Shown here one piece after another: positions 1-9,092 of a stretch of DNA of 64,000 nucleotides (the stretch's first letter is position 1; each line of letters begins with the position of its first letter). Location: NCBI RefSeq assembly GCF_030124325.1, contig NZ_JASKLR010000012.1:62001-126000 (forward strand). Direction: 5' to 3'. This DNA comes from Sinorhizobium sp. 8-89. Its GTDB lineage: Bacteria > Pseudomonadota > Alphaproteobacteria > Rhizobiales > Rhizobiaceae. The position numbers were made by a program, and so were the translations under genes. The notes beneath the pieces were generated by a model. It was not told the DNA's origin, ran no database searches, and was given only the letters and a program-made list of their open reading frames with translations.

Positions 1-222
1 GTCGGCGTCATCCTTTTCTTTTTCCTGCAGAATCTCCTTGCCGGGTACGGCTCCTGGTATCTCCTGATGCTGGGCCTGATCGGCATTCTCGTCATGCTTT
101 TCGCGCCGCGCGGTCTCTGGGGCCTCGTCTCGGACCGCACCGGCATCCAGCTTTTTCCGGTTCGCCGCCTCTTGAGGGGCGGATCACTCAATCAAGTGCA
201 TAAGGGAGGGCCTCATGGCTGA
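1..222 (+). CDS. Branched-chain amino acid type ABC permease (LivM-like), C-terminal end
   Basis: Frame 1 is open from the first base to a TGA at 220-222. The visible residues form one or two hydrophobic segments followed by an A-P-R-G-L-W-G-L motif, which is typical of the C-terminus of LivM-family inner-membrane permeases of HAAT transporters. The start and most of the protein lie outside the window. It overlaps the following hydroxylase start by 8 bp, so the two are probably co-transcribed and translationally coupled. In such contexts the transporter often imports the aromatic acid that the next genes degrade; that role is inferred. Confidence 0.8.
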   Translation, partial: VGVILFFFLQNLLAGYGSWYLLMLGLIGILVMLFAPRGLWGLVSDRTGIQLFPVRRLLRGGSLNQVHKGGPHG

Positions 223-1969
223 CATCACTACGGACGTACTCATCATCGGCACCGGGCCTGCGGGATCGGCGACCGCCGCGCTGCTTTCGACCTACGGCGT
301 CCAAAACATGGTGATCAACCGCTATCGCTGGCTTGCCAACACGCCGCGTGCGCACATCACCAACCAGCGCACGATGGAGGTCCTGCGTGATCTCGGCCGT
401 GACGTCGAGAACGAGGCCTACATGTTCGCCGCCGAGCAGGACCTGATGGGCGAGAACGTGTTCTGCACGTCGCTTGCCGGCGAAGAGATCGGTCGCATGA
501 AGAGCTGGGGCAAACACCCGCTGAGCCGGGCCGAGCACCAGCTGTCCTCGCCAAGCCACATGAACGACCTGCCGCAGACCTTCATGGAGCCGCTCTTGTT
601 CAAGACCGCGTGCTCACGCGGCACGCAGGCGCGGATGTCGACGGAATATATAAGCCACGTGCCGGATGCCGAAGGCGTCACGACCACGTGCGTCGACCGG
701 TTGACCGGCAAAGAGTTCACGGTCCGCTCGAAATATCTGATCGGCGCCGACGGGGGCAATTCGAAGGTAGCGGAGCATGCTGGCCTCACATTCGAGGGCA
801 AGATGGGCGTCGCCGGGTCGATGAATATCCTGTTCGAAGCCGATCTCTCGCGCTATGTCGCGCATCGTCCGTCGGTGCTTTATTGGGTGCTTCAGCCGGG
901 CGCCGACGTCGGTGGCATCGGCATGGGCCTCGTGCGCATGGTGCGGCCCTGGCACGAATGGCTGATCGTCTGGGGCTACGACATCAACGAGCCGGCACCG
1001 CAGGTAGACGAGGCGCACGCCAAGAAGGTGGTGCGCGATCTTGTCGGCGCGCCGGATCTGGAGCCACGGATCAAGCAGGTCTCCACTTGGACCGTCAACA
1101 ACATGTATGCGACGACCATGTTCAACGGCCGCGTGTTCTGCATGGGCGACGCGACGCACCGCCACCCGCCCTCGAACGGCCTCGGCTCCAATACGTCTAT
1201 TCAGGATGCATTCAATCTCGCCTGGAAGCTTGCCTTCGTGCTCAAGGGCAAGGCCGGCTCGAAGCTGCTCGACAGCTACGGCACAGAGCGGGCACCGATC
1301 GCCAAGCAGATCGTCACGCGGGCCAACAAGTCGATCGAGGAGTTCGGCCCGATCTTCAAGGCACTCGGCCTGCTCGATTCGATCGACCCGGTGAAGATGC
1401 AGGAGAACATGGATGCGCGCTGCAACAACACGCCGTCCGCGGAAGAACAGCGCGCGGCGATCCGCAAGTCCATTGCCGACAAGGTCTATGAATTCGATGC
1501 CCACGGTGTCGAGATGAACCAGCGTTATCGCTCCGGTGCGATCGTGACCGACGGACAGGCAGAGCCGGCCTTCACGAAGGATGCGGAACTGCACTTTCAG
1601 CCGACGACATGGCCCGGTGCGCGGTTGCCGCATGCCTGGGTATTCTCCGGCGATGGGACCAAGGTCTCGACTCTGGACCTGACCGGCCACGGCAAATTCA
1701 CGGTACTGACCGGCATCGGTGGCGAAGGCTGGGTCGAGGCCGCCCATGCGGTCGGCAGCGAGCTCGGCATCGAGATTGCTGCCCACGTGATTGGCCCGCG
1801 CCAGCATTGGCAGGATTTCACCGGCGACTGGGCGAACGCGCGCGAGGTGCGTGACAGCGGCATCGTGATGGTGCGCCCGGATCATCACGTCTGCTGGCGA
1901 AGCAACGTGATCGCCGCCGACCCGGTGGCTGAACTCTATCGCGTCATGACGACGATTCTGGGCAAGTGA
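215..1969 (+). CDS. FAD-dependent phenol/resorcinol-type hydroxylase
   Basis: A 584-aa flavoprotein monooxygenase of the PheA/TfdB group (p-hydroxybenzoate hydroxylase fold). The N-terminus carries the Rossmann G-T-G-P-A-G motif (residues 12-17). The D-G motif G-A-D-G-G is near 177-181 and the FAD-ribityl motif M-G-D-A-T near 310-314, followed by a C-terminal thioredoxin-like domain as in phenol hydroxylases. Such enzymes hydroxylate phenols ortho to an OH group using NAD(P)H and O2. The next gene is a hydroxyquinol 1,2-dioxygenase, so a resorcinol- or hydroquinone-type substrate giving hydroxyquinol is likely (inference). The ATG at 215 has AAGGGAGGG just upstream and overlaps the permease stop by 8 bp. 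Confidence 0.9.
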   Translation: MADITTDVLIIGTGPAGSATAALLSTYGVQNMVINRYRWLANTPRAHITNQRTMEVLRDLGRDVENEAYMFAAEQDLMGENVFCTSLAGEEIGRMKSWGKHPLSRAEHQLSSPSHMNDLPQTFMEPLLFKTACSRGTQARMSTEYISHVPDAEGVTTTCVDRLTGKEFTVRSKYLIGADGGNSKVAEHAGLTFEGKMGVAGSMNILFEADLSRYVAHRPSVLYWVLQPGADVGGIGMGLVRMVRPWHEWLIVWGYDINEPAPQVDEAHAKKVVRDLVGAPDLEPRIKQVSTWTVNNMYATTMFNGRVFCMGDATHRHPPSNGLGSNTSIQDAFNLAWKLAFVLKGKAGSKLLDSYGTERAPIAKQIVTRANKSIEEFGPIFKALGLLDSIDPVKMQENMDARCNNTPSAEEQRAAIRKSIADKVYEFDAHGVEMNQRYRSGAIVTDGQAEPAFTKDAELHFQPTTWPGARLPHAWVFSGDGTKVSTLDLTGHGKFTVLTGIGGEGWVEAAHAVGSELGIEIAAHVIGPRQHWQDFTGDWANAREVRDSGIVMVRPDHHVCWRSNVIAADPVAELYRVMTTILGK

Positions 1970-1977
1970 GGACCACT

Positions 1978-2871
1978 ATGGAAGCGCATGAAAGAGGCTT
2001 TTTCACCGAAGAGACCTCCATCGAAGTCGTGACCGGCCGCAACAAGAACGCCAAGGATGCGCGGCTGAAGCAAGTGATGGAGGTCGTCATCCGCAAGCTG
2101 CACGAGGCCGTGAAAGAAATCGAGCCGACGCAGGAGGAGTGGCTGCAAGCGATCCTGTTCCTGACCAGAACGGGACAGATGTGCAACGAGTGGCGGCAGG
2201 AGTTCATCCTGCTGTCGGACACGCTCGGGGTTTCGATGCTGGTGGATGCCATCAACAACCGCAAACCTTCCGGCGCCTCCGAAAGCACCGTGCTCGGCCC
2301 CTTCCACGTCAAAGGGGCGCCGGAACTGGAGATGGGCGCGAATATCTGCCTCGACCACAAGGGAGAGGACCTGTTCATCCAGGGCCGGATTCTCGACACG
2401 AGCGGCAAGCCGATCGCCGGTGCGGTGCTCGATGTCTGGCAGGCCAACGACGAAGGCTTTTACGACGTCCAGCAACAGGGTATTCAGCCGGACTTCAATT
2501 TGCGCGGCGTGTTCCGCACCGGGCCCGACGGACGTTACTGGTTCCGGGCGGTGAAGCCGAAATACTATCCGATCCCGAACGACGGGCCGGTGGGCCAGAT
2601 GCTCGACCACCTCGGCCGCCATCCCAACCGTCCTGCGCATCTGCACTACATCATCAAGGCCGATGGCTTCGAGACGCTGATCACACACATCTTCGATCCG
2701 GACGACCCCTTCATCAATTCGGATGCGGTCTTCGGCGTGAAGGAGAGCCTGCTTGCCGAATTCAAACGGACGCACGACCCGGTGCGCGCACAGGAATATG
2801 GCTTCGAAGAGGACTTCTGGGCGGTGGAGCACGATTTCGTACTGGCGCGCGCCGGCGAAGCGCGCAGTTGA
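1978..2871 (+). CDS. Hydroxyquinol 1,2-dioxygenase (intradiol)
   Basis: A 297-aa intradiol dioxygenase. It has an N-terminal helical dimerisation domain (about 1-100) and a beta-sandwich catalytic domain. Likely ferric ligands are Tyr162, Tyr197, His221 and His223, the last two in R-P-A-H-L-H-Y. These positions match the hydroxyquinol/catechol dioxygenase subgroup closely. It would open 1,2,4-trihydroxybenzene to maleylacetate. The ATG at 1978 is preferred because GAGG lies 6 nt upstream; a GTG at 1966 overlapping the hydroxylase stop is the alternative. No maleylacetate reductase follows, as the next gene is on the other strand, so the pathway end is not in this window. Confidence 0.92.
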   Translation: MEAHERGFFTEETSIEVVTGRNKNAKDARLKQVMEVVIRKLHEAVKEIEPTQEEWLQAILFLTRTGQMCNEWRQEFILLSDTLGVSMLVDAINNRKPSGASESTVLGPFHVKGAPELEMGANICLDHKGEDLFIQGRILDTSGKPIAGAVLDVWQANDEGFYDVQQQGIQPDFNLRGVFRTGPDGRYWFRAVKPKYYPIPNDGPVGQMLDHLGRHPNRPAHLHYIIKADGFETLITHIFDPDDPFINSDAVFGVKESLLAEFKRTHDPVRAQEYGFEEDFWAVEHDFVLARAGEARS

Positions 2872-2919
2872 AGCAGAGGGTGGCAAGCCTTGCGGAACGG
2901 CTTGCCGCCTCACTCTGCG

Positions 2920-3993
2920 TCAGGTCAAGCGCCGTCCGTCCGCAGCGAAAAGCCGCCGCTTATTGTCGTCGATCGAAAGCATTATCGTGCTGCCGGCATT
3001 GACCGCCGGCCCCGAGCGATACTCGGCAATGAGCGGCTGGCCGTCGGCAAGCTGGCAATAGAGGTACTGGGTGCCGCCGAGATATTCGGCAAAATCGACC
3101 TTTGCAGGAATGGATCCGGCTCCCCCGTCGGTGACGAAAAGATGTTCCGGCCTTGCTCCGAAGGAAACCTTGTCTCCGATCTGCAAGTCCTCCCCTGCAA
3201 TCGGCACGGACATATCGCTCCCCGCAACGCGAACGCGTCCATTGCCTAGCCATGTGCCACCGAGCAGGTTCATGCGTGGCGAGCCGATGAAGCCTGCAAC
3301 GAAGATGTTCGCCGGGTTCTCATAGACCTCGCGCGGCGTTCCCTCCTGTTCAACGCGCCCGTCCCGCAGCACGACGATCCTGTCGGCAAGCGTCATCGCC
3401 TCGGTCTGGTCATGGGTCACGTAGATCATCGTATTGCCGAGCTCGCGATGGAGTCTCGCGATCTCGATGCGCATCGATACCCGCAGTTCCGCATCGAGGT
3501 TGGAAAGCGGCTCGTCGAAAAGAAAGACGTCGGGCTTGCGCACGATCGCCCGGCCGATGGCGACACGCTGGCGCTGGCCGCCGGAAAGCTGCCCCGGGCG
3601 ACGGTCGAGCAGATGGTCGATCTTCAGGATCGCGGAGGCGGCTTTCACGCGCGCCTCTATCTCCGCCGTTTCGGTGCGCGCCATCTTAAGGCCGAAGGCG
3701 AGATTCTCGCGCACGCTCATATGCGGATAGAGGGCATAGGATTGAAAGACCATTGCAATGCCGCGGTCGGATGGATCGAGATCGGTGACGTTGCGGCCCT
3801 TGATCTCGATCTCGCCGTCGGTGACCTCCTCGAGGCCCGCAATCATGCGCAGCAACGTCGACTTTCCGCAGCCGGATGGGCCGACAAAAACGACGAACGA
3901 GCCTTCCGCAATCCTGAGGTCGATGCCATGGATGACCTCCAGGCTGCCGAAGCTCTTGCGAATGTCCGTCAATACAACTCCGGTTTCATGCAT
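2920..3993 (-). CDS. Carbohydrate ABC transporter ATP-binding protein (MalK/UgpC type)
   Basis: About 357 aa. The Walker A motif G-P-S-G-C-G-K-S-T is at 38-46, the signature L-S-G-G-Q-R-Q near 136-142 and Walker B V-F-L-F-D-E-P at 156-162. A C-terminal TOBE/MalK-type regulatory domain follows (about 235-357). It is the last gene of the LacI-binding protein-permease-permease-GH127-ATPase operon and would energise its importer. The ATG at 3993 is just after the GH127 stop; a GTG at 4014, overlapping that gene by 17 bp, is possible. It is closely similar in architecture to the ATPase at 16499-17560. Confidence 0.92.
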   Translation of the reverse strand: MHETGVVLTDIRKSFGSLEVIHGIDLRIAEGSFVVFVGPSGCGKSTLLRMIAGLEEVTDGEIEIKGRNVTDLDPSDRGIAMVFQSYALYPHMSVRENLAFGLKMARTETAEIEARVKAASAILKIDHLLDRRPGQLSGGQRQRVAIGRAIVRKPDVFLFDEPLSNLDAELRVSMRIEIARLHRELGNTMIYVTHDQTEAMTLADRIVVLRDGRVEQEGTPREVYENPANIFVAGFIGSPRMNLLGGTWLGNGRVRVAGSDMSVPIAGEDLQIGDKVSFGARPEHLFVTDGGAGSIPAKVDFAEYLGGTQYLYCQLADGQPLIAEYRSGPAVNAGSTIMLSIDDNKRRLFAADGRRLT

Positions 3994-3997
3994 GCCG

Positions 3998-5926
3998 TCA
4001 CCGCCCGACTTCACCGGCGCGGACCCAGACGAGCATCTCGCCGGGCGTGCGGTTGTCCCATAGATGATAGGGAACGAAACGCGCGGTCGTCTTGCTCACC
4101 TTCGGCGGTGTCGTGCGATAGAGCGTTGGCCCCCAGCCATCCGCGTCATCGCGGGTGACGGGAATGTCGAGCGCGACTGCCCCTTGCAGCTCAGCGAGTT
4201 CTGCAGTCTTCGCCTTCGAAACATCGGAACCAAGCACGATCCCGTTCAGGCCCGCGCCGTTGTCGGTTGCCTCTGCGCAATAGACAAGCGGCCCGCGCAT
4301 GAGCGCGACGCGGCCGGTATCCTGCCGTACCTGCGGATTTGCCCAGAGCGCGCGCGGCGTCAGCGGAATATCGAGTTCGACACGGTCGCCGCTCCGCCAT
4401 TCACGCTCGATCCGCGCGTAGCCGTCGATTGTCACCTCCGAAAGATCGATCGCCTCGCCGTTCAGTTTCAACGCTGTGCCTTCCGCCCATTCGGGAATGC
4501 GCAGCGACAGGGAGAACCGGACCGGATCCTGCGTCGTGACGTCGAAGCGGATGGCCCCCTCCCAGGGATAACGGGTCTTCTGCGCCAGCTCGACCTTCTT
4601 TCCGCCGATTTCGAAACGGCCCTTGCTCTCGCCGTAAAGGTGGACGGCGATTTCGTCGTCCGCGACGGCGTACATGTAGGAGCCGATGGAGGCGAGCAGG
4701 CGCGAGATGTTCGGCGGGCAGCAGGGGCAATGATGCCAGACCCAACGATGATGCTTACCGGCGCTTTCAAGCGGGTTCTCGTAGAAGAATGTCTTCCCAT
4801 CGAGCGAAAGGCCGGCCATGGCGCCGTTGTAAAGCGCTTGCTCCATGATGTCCGCATAGCGCCGGTTCGGACCGCGCCCGAGCATGCGGCTTGCCCAGAA
4901 GACGAGACCGACAGAGGCGCAGGTCTCCGCATAGGCGCTCTCGTTCGGCAGGTCATAATAGTCCGTAAAGCCTTCGTTCGATGCCGCCGGTCCGATGCCG
5001 CCGGTCACATACATCTGCTTGGTCGTCAGGTCGTCCCAAAGGATTTCGAGTGCCGAGGTGAGAGTGTCGTCGTTGTACTCGGTCGCGATGTCCGCCATAC
5101 CGGAGTAGAGATACATGGCGCGAACGGCATGGCCGACGACCTTCGTCTGCTCTCGCACCGGCAGATGCGCCTGATTGTATTCGTAGGTCTTCTGGATGAA
5201 CTGCTTTGGATCGCGGCCGTCGCGGATCGCTTCCTCAGTGAAGAAATGAGGCTCTCTGCCGCGCTCGTCGATGAAGAACTTGGCGAGATCGAGATATTTC
5301 TTCTCGCCGGTGACGCGGGCAAGCTTTACCAGCGCCAGCTCGATTTCTTCATGGCCGCAGTAGCCCGGCAACTGCCCCTCGCCATGACCGAAGACTTTGA
5401 TCATATAGTCGGCAAAGCGGCACATGACATCGAGCAGCTTGCGCTTTCCCGTCGCCTGGTAATAGGCGACGGCGCCCTCGATCAGGTGGCCGGCACAGTA
5501 GAGCTCGTGATGATCGCGAAGATTGGTCCAGCGCCGGCCGGGCTGTACCCGCTGGAACCAGGCGTTCAGGTAGCCGTCTTTGTCCTGCAACTTTTCATAC
5601 ACGTCGACGATCGCATCGACCCGCGCCTCGAGCCTGGGGTTGGGTTTGCGGTAGAGCGAATAGGCGATGGTCTCGATCGATTTTCCGAGATCGCTGTCCC
5701 AGAACATCTGCGTCGAGCCTGACCAGGCCTGCAACGGAATGACGATGCCGGGGCTCGGCTGGTCGACGTCGATCGCCCTGAGCATGCCGGCGTCGACGCA
5801 GCGGCCGAGCAGGACTTCGGCGGTGGATTCGCAGATCGCGTCCTGCCGGTCGCCGAAAAGCCCGTGCACTTCGACACTCGGAACGGGAAGGGGGCGGAAC
5901 TGACGATCGTGTCGGGGTTTGTTCAT
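3998..5926 (-). CDS. GH127 glycoside hydrolase (beta-L-arabinofuranosidase family)
   Basis: A 642-aa cytoplasmic protein without a signal peptide, of the GH127 (former DUF1680) family. The family is known for a Zn-bound cysteine nucleophile. Here the matching residues are Glu334 and Cys336 in A-E-T-C-A, and Cys402-Cys403 in C-P-C-C-P-P-N. Glu318 sits where the acid/base residue is expected. The domain is an (alpha/alpha)6 barrel followed by beta-sandwich domains. It lies between the permease and ATPase genes of a sugar ABC operon, so it probably releases L-arabinose (or a related sugar) from small imported oligosaccharides. Substrate specificity is inferred from the family. Confidence 0.92.
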   Translation of the reverse strand: MNKPRHDRQFRPLPVPSVEVHGLFGDRQDAICESTAEVLLGRCVDAGMLRAIDVDQPSPGIVIPLQAWSGSTQMFWDSDLGKSIETIAYSLYRKPNPRLEARVDAIVDVYEKLQDKDGYLNAWFQRVQPGRRWTNLRDHHELYCAGHLIEGAVAYYQATGKRKLLDVMCRFADYMIKVFGHGEGQLPGYCGHEEIELALVKLARVTGEKKYLDLAKFFIDERGREPHFFTEEAIRDGRDPKQFIQKTYEYNQAHLPVREQTKVVGHAVRAMYLYSGMADIATEYNDDTLTSALEILWDDLTTKQMYVTGGIGPAASNEGFTDYYDLPNESAYAETCASVGLVFWASRMLGRGPNRRYADIMEQALYNGAMAGLSLDGKTFFYENPLESAGKHHRWVWHHCPCCPPNISRLLASIGSYMYAVADDEIAVHLYGESKGRFEIGGKKVELAQKTRYPWEGAIRFDVTTQDPVRFSLSLRIPEWAEGTALKLNGEAIDLSEVTIDGYARIEREWRSGDRVELDIPLTPRALWANPQVRQDTGRVALMRGPLVYCAEATDNGAGLNGIVLGSDVSKAKTAELAELQGAVALDIPVTRDDADGWGPTLYRTTPPKVSKTTARFVPYHLWDNRTPGEMLVWVRAGEVGR

Positions 5927-5948
5927 GACTTCATCCGTTTCTTGGAGT

Positions 5949-6824
5949 TCATTTCACCGCGCCGGCCATCAGCCCGCGCATGTAGTAGCGTTGCAGAAGC
6001 AGGAAGACGACGAGGCAGGGCAAGGTCATGACGGCGACACCGGCCTGAACCGCGCCCCAGTTGACCGCGCCGAGGCGGCCGGCACGCACTGCCATCATCA
6101 GGACGGGGAGCGTGTATTTCTCGTTGCTGGACAAAAGCACGAGCGCCGCCAGGAATTCGTTCCACGCATTGAGGAAAGCGAAGATCGCGACGGTCGCGAT
6201 GCCGGGCAACACCAGCGGCATCAGCACCCGGAAGAGCAACTTCAGGTCGCGGGCGCCGTCGATGCGGGCCGCCTCCTCGATCTCCTTCGGCACCGCATCG
6301 AAGGCGTTGCGCATCATGAAGACGGAAAAGGGAAGCTGCAGCGTCACATAGACGAGCGTCAGTCCGAACAGCGAATTGTTGAGCCCGAGCCTGGCGAGAA
6401 TGATGAAGAGCGGCGTGAGGATCGACTGGAACGGGATCATCAGCGTAGCGATGATCAGCACGAACAGCACGTTTTTCAGCGGGAAGCGGTAGCGCGAGAA
6501 GCCGTAACCCGCGAGCACGCTGACGGCAACGGTCAGGGCGACGGTTGCGAGCGACACGAGCAAGGAGTTGAACGTGTGCTGCCAGACACCGGCGCCGAAG
6601 GTGTCGAGCGAGCGGTAGGAATCAAGACTGATGCCGTTCACCGGCCATGGCGGCAACGGTGGCAGACGGGCCTCGGTGCCGTGTCGGAACGACGCGAGCA
6701 GGGTTATGGCGAAAGGCGCCAGGAAGAAGAGCGCGATCGCCAAGCCTGTTGCGTGATAGGCCGATTCTGCCCGGAATGCCTTGCGTTCCCGGCGCCGGCG
6801 GGAGAGGCTCATGGAGGCGTTCAT
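5949..6824 (-). CDS. Carbohydrate ABC transporter permease (MalG type)
   Basis: A 291-aa inner-membrane permease with six predicted hydrophobic segments. The E-A-A-x-x-D-G-A loop (E-E-A-A-R-I-D-G-A, near residue 190) contacts the ATPase. The C-terminus Y-M-R-G-L-M-A-G-A-V-K is characteristic of MalG-type subunits. The ATG at 6824 is 11 bp downstream of the stop of the preceding permease. The longer open frame reaching 7124 runs through the upstream gene in another frame and is not real. It pairs with the MalF-type subunit at 6836-7753. Confidence 0.93.
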   Translation of the reverse strand: MNASMSLSRRRRERKAFRAESAYHATGLAIALFFLAPFAITLLASFRHGTEARLPPLPPWPVNGISLDSYRSLDTFGAGVWQHTFNSLLVSLATVALTVAVSVLAGYGFSRYRFPLKNVLFVLIIATLMIPFQSILTPLFIILARLGLNNSLFGLTLVYVTLQLPFSVFMMRNAFDAVPKEIEEAARIDGARDLKLLFRVLMPLVLPGIATVAIFAFLNAWNEFLAALVLLSSNEKYTLPVLMMAVRAGRLGAVNWGAVQAGVAVMTLPCLVVFLLLQRYYMRGLMAGAVK

Positions 6825-6835
6825 CTTGGAAAGGA

Positions 6836-7753
6836 TCAAGGGCGATCCTCCCCGACGCGAAGCAGCCGTAGTTGCATGACGCTGATAACCACCAGGATGG
6901 CGAGGAGCGCGATCGAGAGGGCCGCGCCATAGCCGAGATTGAAGGACACGAAGGACTGGTTGAAGATGTAGTAAACGACGGAGATCATGCGGTTCTGGGG
7001 CCCGCCGCTCGTCATGATGTAGAACTGGTCGAAGGCAAGGATCGAGCCTGTCACCGAAATGATCAGCGCAAGCGCGATCGTACGGCGCATCAGCGGCAAG
7101 GTCAGGTATCGGAACCGCTGCCACGGGCCAGCGCCGTCGATGCGGGCGGCCTCGGTCAGTTCGGACGGAATTGCCTGCAATCCAGTGAGCAGGATGATCA
7201 TGGTGAAACCGGCGATCTTCCAGACGACCATGACGATGATCGTGAAGAAGGCACTATCGAAAGTCGCAAGCAGATTGGGGCTCTTCTCGACCAGCCCGAG
7301 CGCCCTCAGGGCAGGGCCGATGAAGCCGCTGTCCACATTCGCGAGCCAAACCCAGAGCAGCGACGCCGACGCGAGCCCAACGACGACGGGCAGGAAGATG
7401 ATGGTCCGGTAGGCGCCGACGAAGCGTCGGTGCTTCTCGACGAAGATCGCCAATGGGAAGGCGACGGCGAAGATCGCGATCGTCACGATCACCGTGTAAT
7501 AGGTGGTGAAGCGTAGCGCCGATGCGAAGCGCGCGTCGTTCGCCATGCGGAAATAGTTGTTGAAGCCGATCCAGCGGGGCGAACCGAGCAGCGGCCAGTT
7601 GTGCAGGCTCATCCACCCGGTGAACAGCACCGGCATGACGAAGAAGACGATGACGAGGGCCATCGCCGGGGCGATGTAAAGAAGGCCGCGCCACTGCGAG
7701 TGGCGCCGTCTTCTGCGCACGGGCAATGCTTTTCCTGGGCCAGAGCCGGCCAT
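6836..7753 (-). CDS. Carbohydrate ABC transporter permease (MalF type)
   Basis: A 305-aa permease. A basic N-terminus is followed by six hydrophobic segments, with the coupling motif E-A-A-R-I-D-G-A-G in the second half. The ATG at 7753 has a GGAG ribosome site 9 nt upstream and is preferred over the upstream start at 7900, which would overlap the binding-protein gene. It is the second gene after the solute-binding protein in the GH127 operon. Confidence 0.93.
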   Translation of the reverse strand: MAGSGPGKALPVRRRRRHSQWRGLLYIAPAMALVIVFFVMPVLFTGWMSLHNWPLLGSPRWIGFNNYFRMANDARFASALRFTTYYTVIVTIAIFAVAFPLAIFVEKHRRFVGAYRTIIFLPVVVGLASASLLWVWLANVDSGFIGPALRALGLVEKSPNLLATFDSAFFTIIVMVVWKIAGFTMIILLTGLQAIPSELTEAARIDGAGPWQRFRYLTLPLMRRTIALALIISVTGSILAFDQFYIMTSGGPQNRMISVVYYIFNQSFVSFNLGYGAALSIALLAILVVISVMQLRLLRVGEDRP

Positions 7754-7814
7754 TGAAATTCTCCGCCTGTTCGGAAAGAGGGGCCGGAGGATTGCCCTCC
7801 GGCCGGTCTTGAGA

Positions 7815-9053
7815 TCACTGGCCGGTGTCGATGATCGACTGCATTTCCGACTGGGCGTTCGAGAATGCCCCGTCGACATCATCGCCATAGATTGCCGCAT
7901 TGGTGAACGTCGCCCACGGGCCGTTGGCGCTGTTGATCAGGTCGTTGAATTGCAGCGTGTAGGGTGTCTTGGCGACTTCGATCGCCTTGATGCCCACCTG
8001 CATGCGCGGGTCGAGGCCCTCAAGCACCTTGTCGGCGATATCGCCGCGGGTCGGCAGGCTGCCGTATTTCGCCATCACCTTCTGGCCGTCCATCGAATAA
8101 GTGTATTCGAGGAATTCCTTGACCGCGTCGATCTTCTTTGTGCCCTTGGTGATGACGAAGTTGTCGCCGCCGGCAAAGGACGAGGTTCCGCCGTTGACGC
8201 CGGGGATCAGCGTCACGCCGAAGTTGATGTCGGGATTTTCGGTGACCAGCGTGCCGATGGCAAAGGCGCCGAGGCTTTGCTGGCCGATCTTGCCGTTCGT
8301 AAAGGTCAGGAAGTTTACGCCGTTGTCGCTGGCCGCGCTCGCCGGCACGAGGTCCTTCTTGACCATCGAACGATAGATATCGACCGCCTTGCGCATTTCC
8401 GGCGTGTCGAGCGTCGCCGTCTTGCCATCGCTGGAAAGAATGTCGGCGCCCGAACCCCAGACGAGCGGGGTGAACGTGAAGATCATGCAGCCGCCGCAGC
8501 CGCCGCCGGAGAAGTAGAAGCCGTAGATATCGTCACCGAGCGCGCGGATCTTCTCGGCATTGGCTTCGATCTCCTCCCAACTGGTCGGCGCCTTTTCCGG
8601 ATCGAGGCCGGCCTTCTTGTAGAGGTCCTTGTTCCAGGCAAAGATCGACGTCTCGACCGAAAGCGGCAGGCCGTAGATGCGGTCCTGGTAGGTACCGAGC
8701 TTGACGTGCGACGGCGAGAGCGAATTGAAGTAGGGCAGGCCCTTGGCCCAATCGGTCAGATCCTCGAGCTGGCCGGCGGCTGCAAAGGCTGGTGTGTAGA
8801 TGAGGTCGAGCGAAAGCGCGTCCGGGGCCTGCCCGCCCGCGATCGCCGTCGCATATTTCTGCACCAGCTCGGAGAACGGTACTTCGGTCATGGCGACCTG
8901 GTTCTCGTGGCTGGCATTGTAGGCCTCGACGACCTTCTTGAAGGATTCGCCGATGCCTGAGCGAACCCACATTTCGATCTTTTCGGCGGCCGACGCACCG
9001 GACGCCAAGCACAAGGTAACGATGCTCGTTGCTGCCAACAGACGCTTGATCAT
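7815..9053 (-). CDS. Extracellular sugar-binding protein of ABC transporter
   Basis: A 412-aa family 1 solute-binding protein. A 22-residue Sec signal peptide ends with A-S-G-A-S-A-A. The mature part has the usual two-lobed fold with conserved N-K-D-L-Y-K-K-A-G-L-D and the D-G-K-x-A-x-L-D-T-P region. An unusual glycine-cysteine run G-G-G-C-G-G-C occurs near residue 190. GGGAGGAG lies upstream of the ATG. It sits 39 bp after the LacI-type gene in the same direction, so regulator and transporter are likely one operon. The ligand is probably an arabinose-containing oligosaccharide, given the GH127 gene (inference). Confidence 0.93.
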   Translation of the reverse strand: MIKRLLAATSIVTLCLASGASAAEKIEMWVRSGIGESFKKVVEAYNASHENQVAMTEVPFSELVQKYATAIAGGQAPDALSLDLIYTPAFAAAGQLEDLTDWAKGLPYFNSLSPSHVKLGTYQDRIYGLPLSVETSIFAWNKDLYKKAGLDPEKAPTSWEEIEANAEKIRALGDDIYGFYFSGGGCGGCMIFTFTPLVWGSGADILSSDGKTATLDTPEMRKAVDIYRSMVKKDLVPASAASDNGVNFLTFTNGKIGQQSLGAFAIGTLVTENPDINFGVTLIPGVNGGTSSFAGGDNFVITKGTKKIDAVKEFLEYTYSMDGQKVMAKYGSLPTRGDIADKVLEGLDPRMQVGIKAIEVAKTPYTLQFNDLINSANGPWATFTNAAIYGDDVDGAFSNAQSEMQSIIDTGQ

Positions 9054-9092
9054 GGCACTCCTCCCGTTGTGGCGCCTCCTCGCGCCGTTTCG

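Noticed and set aside
614..1888. 424-codon open frame on the minus strand
   Set aside because: Antisense shadow of the phenol hydroxylase; no ribosome site or protein-like pattern.
4064..5722. 552-codon open frame on the plus strand
   Set aside because: Antisense to the GH127 gene, which has all catalytic residues.
5919..6932. 337-codon open frame on the plus strand
   Set aside because: Antisense to the MalG-type permease; translation is very rich in H, E, R and Q.
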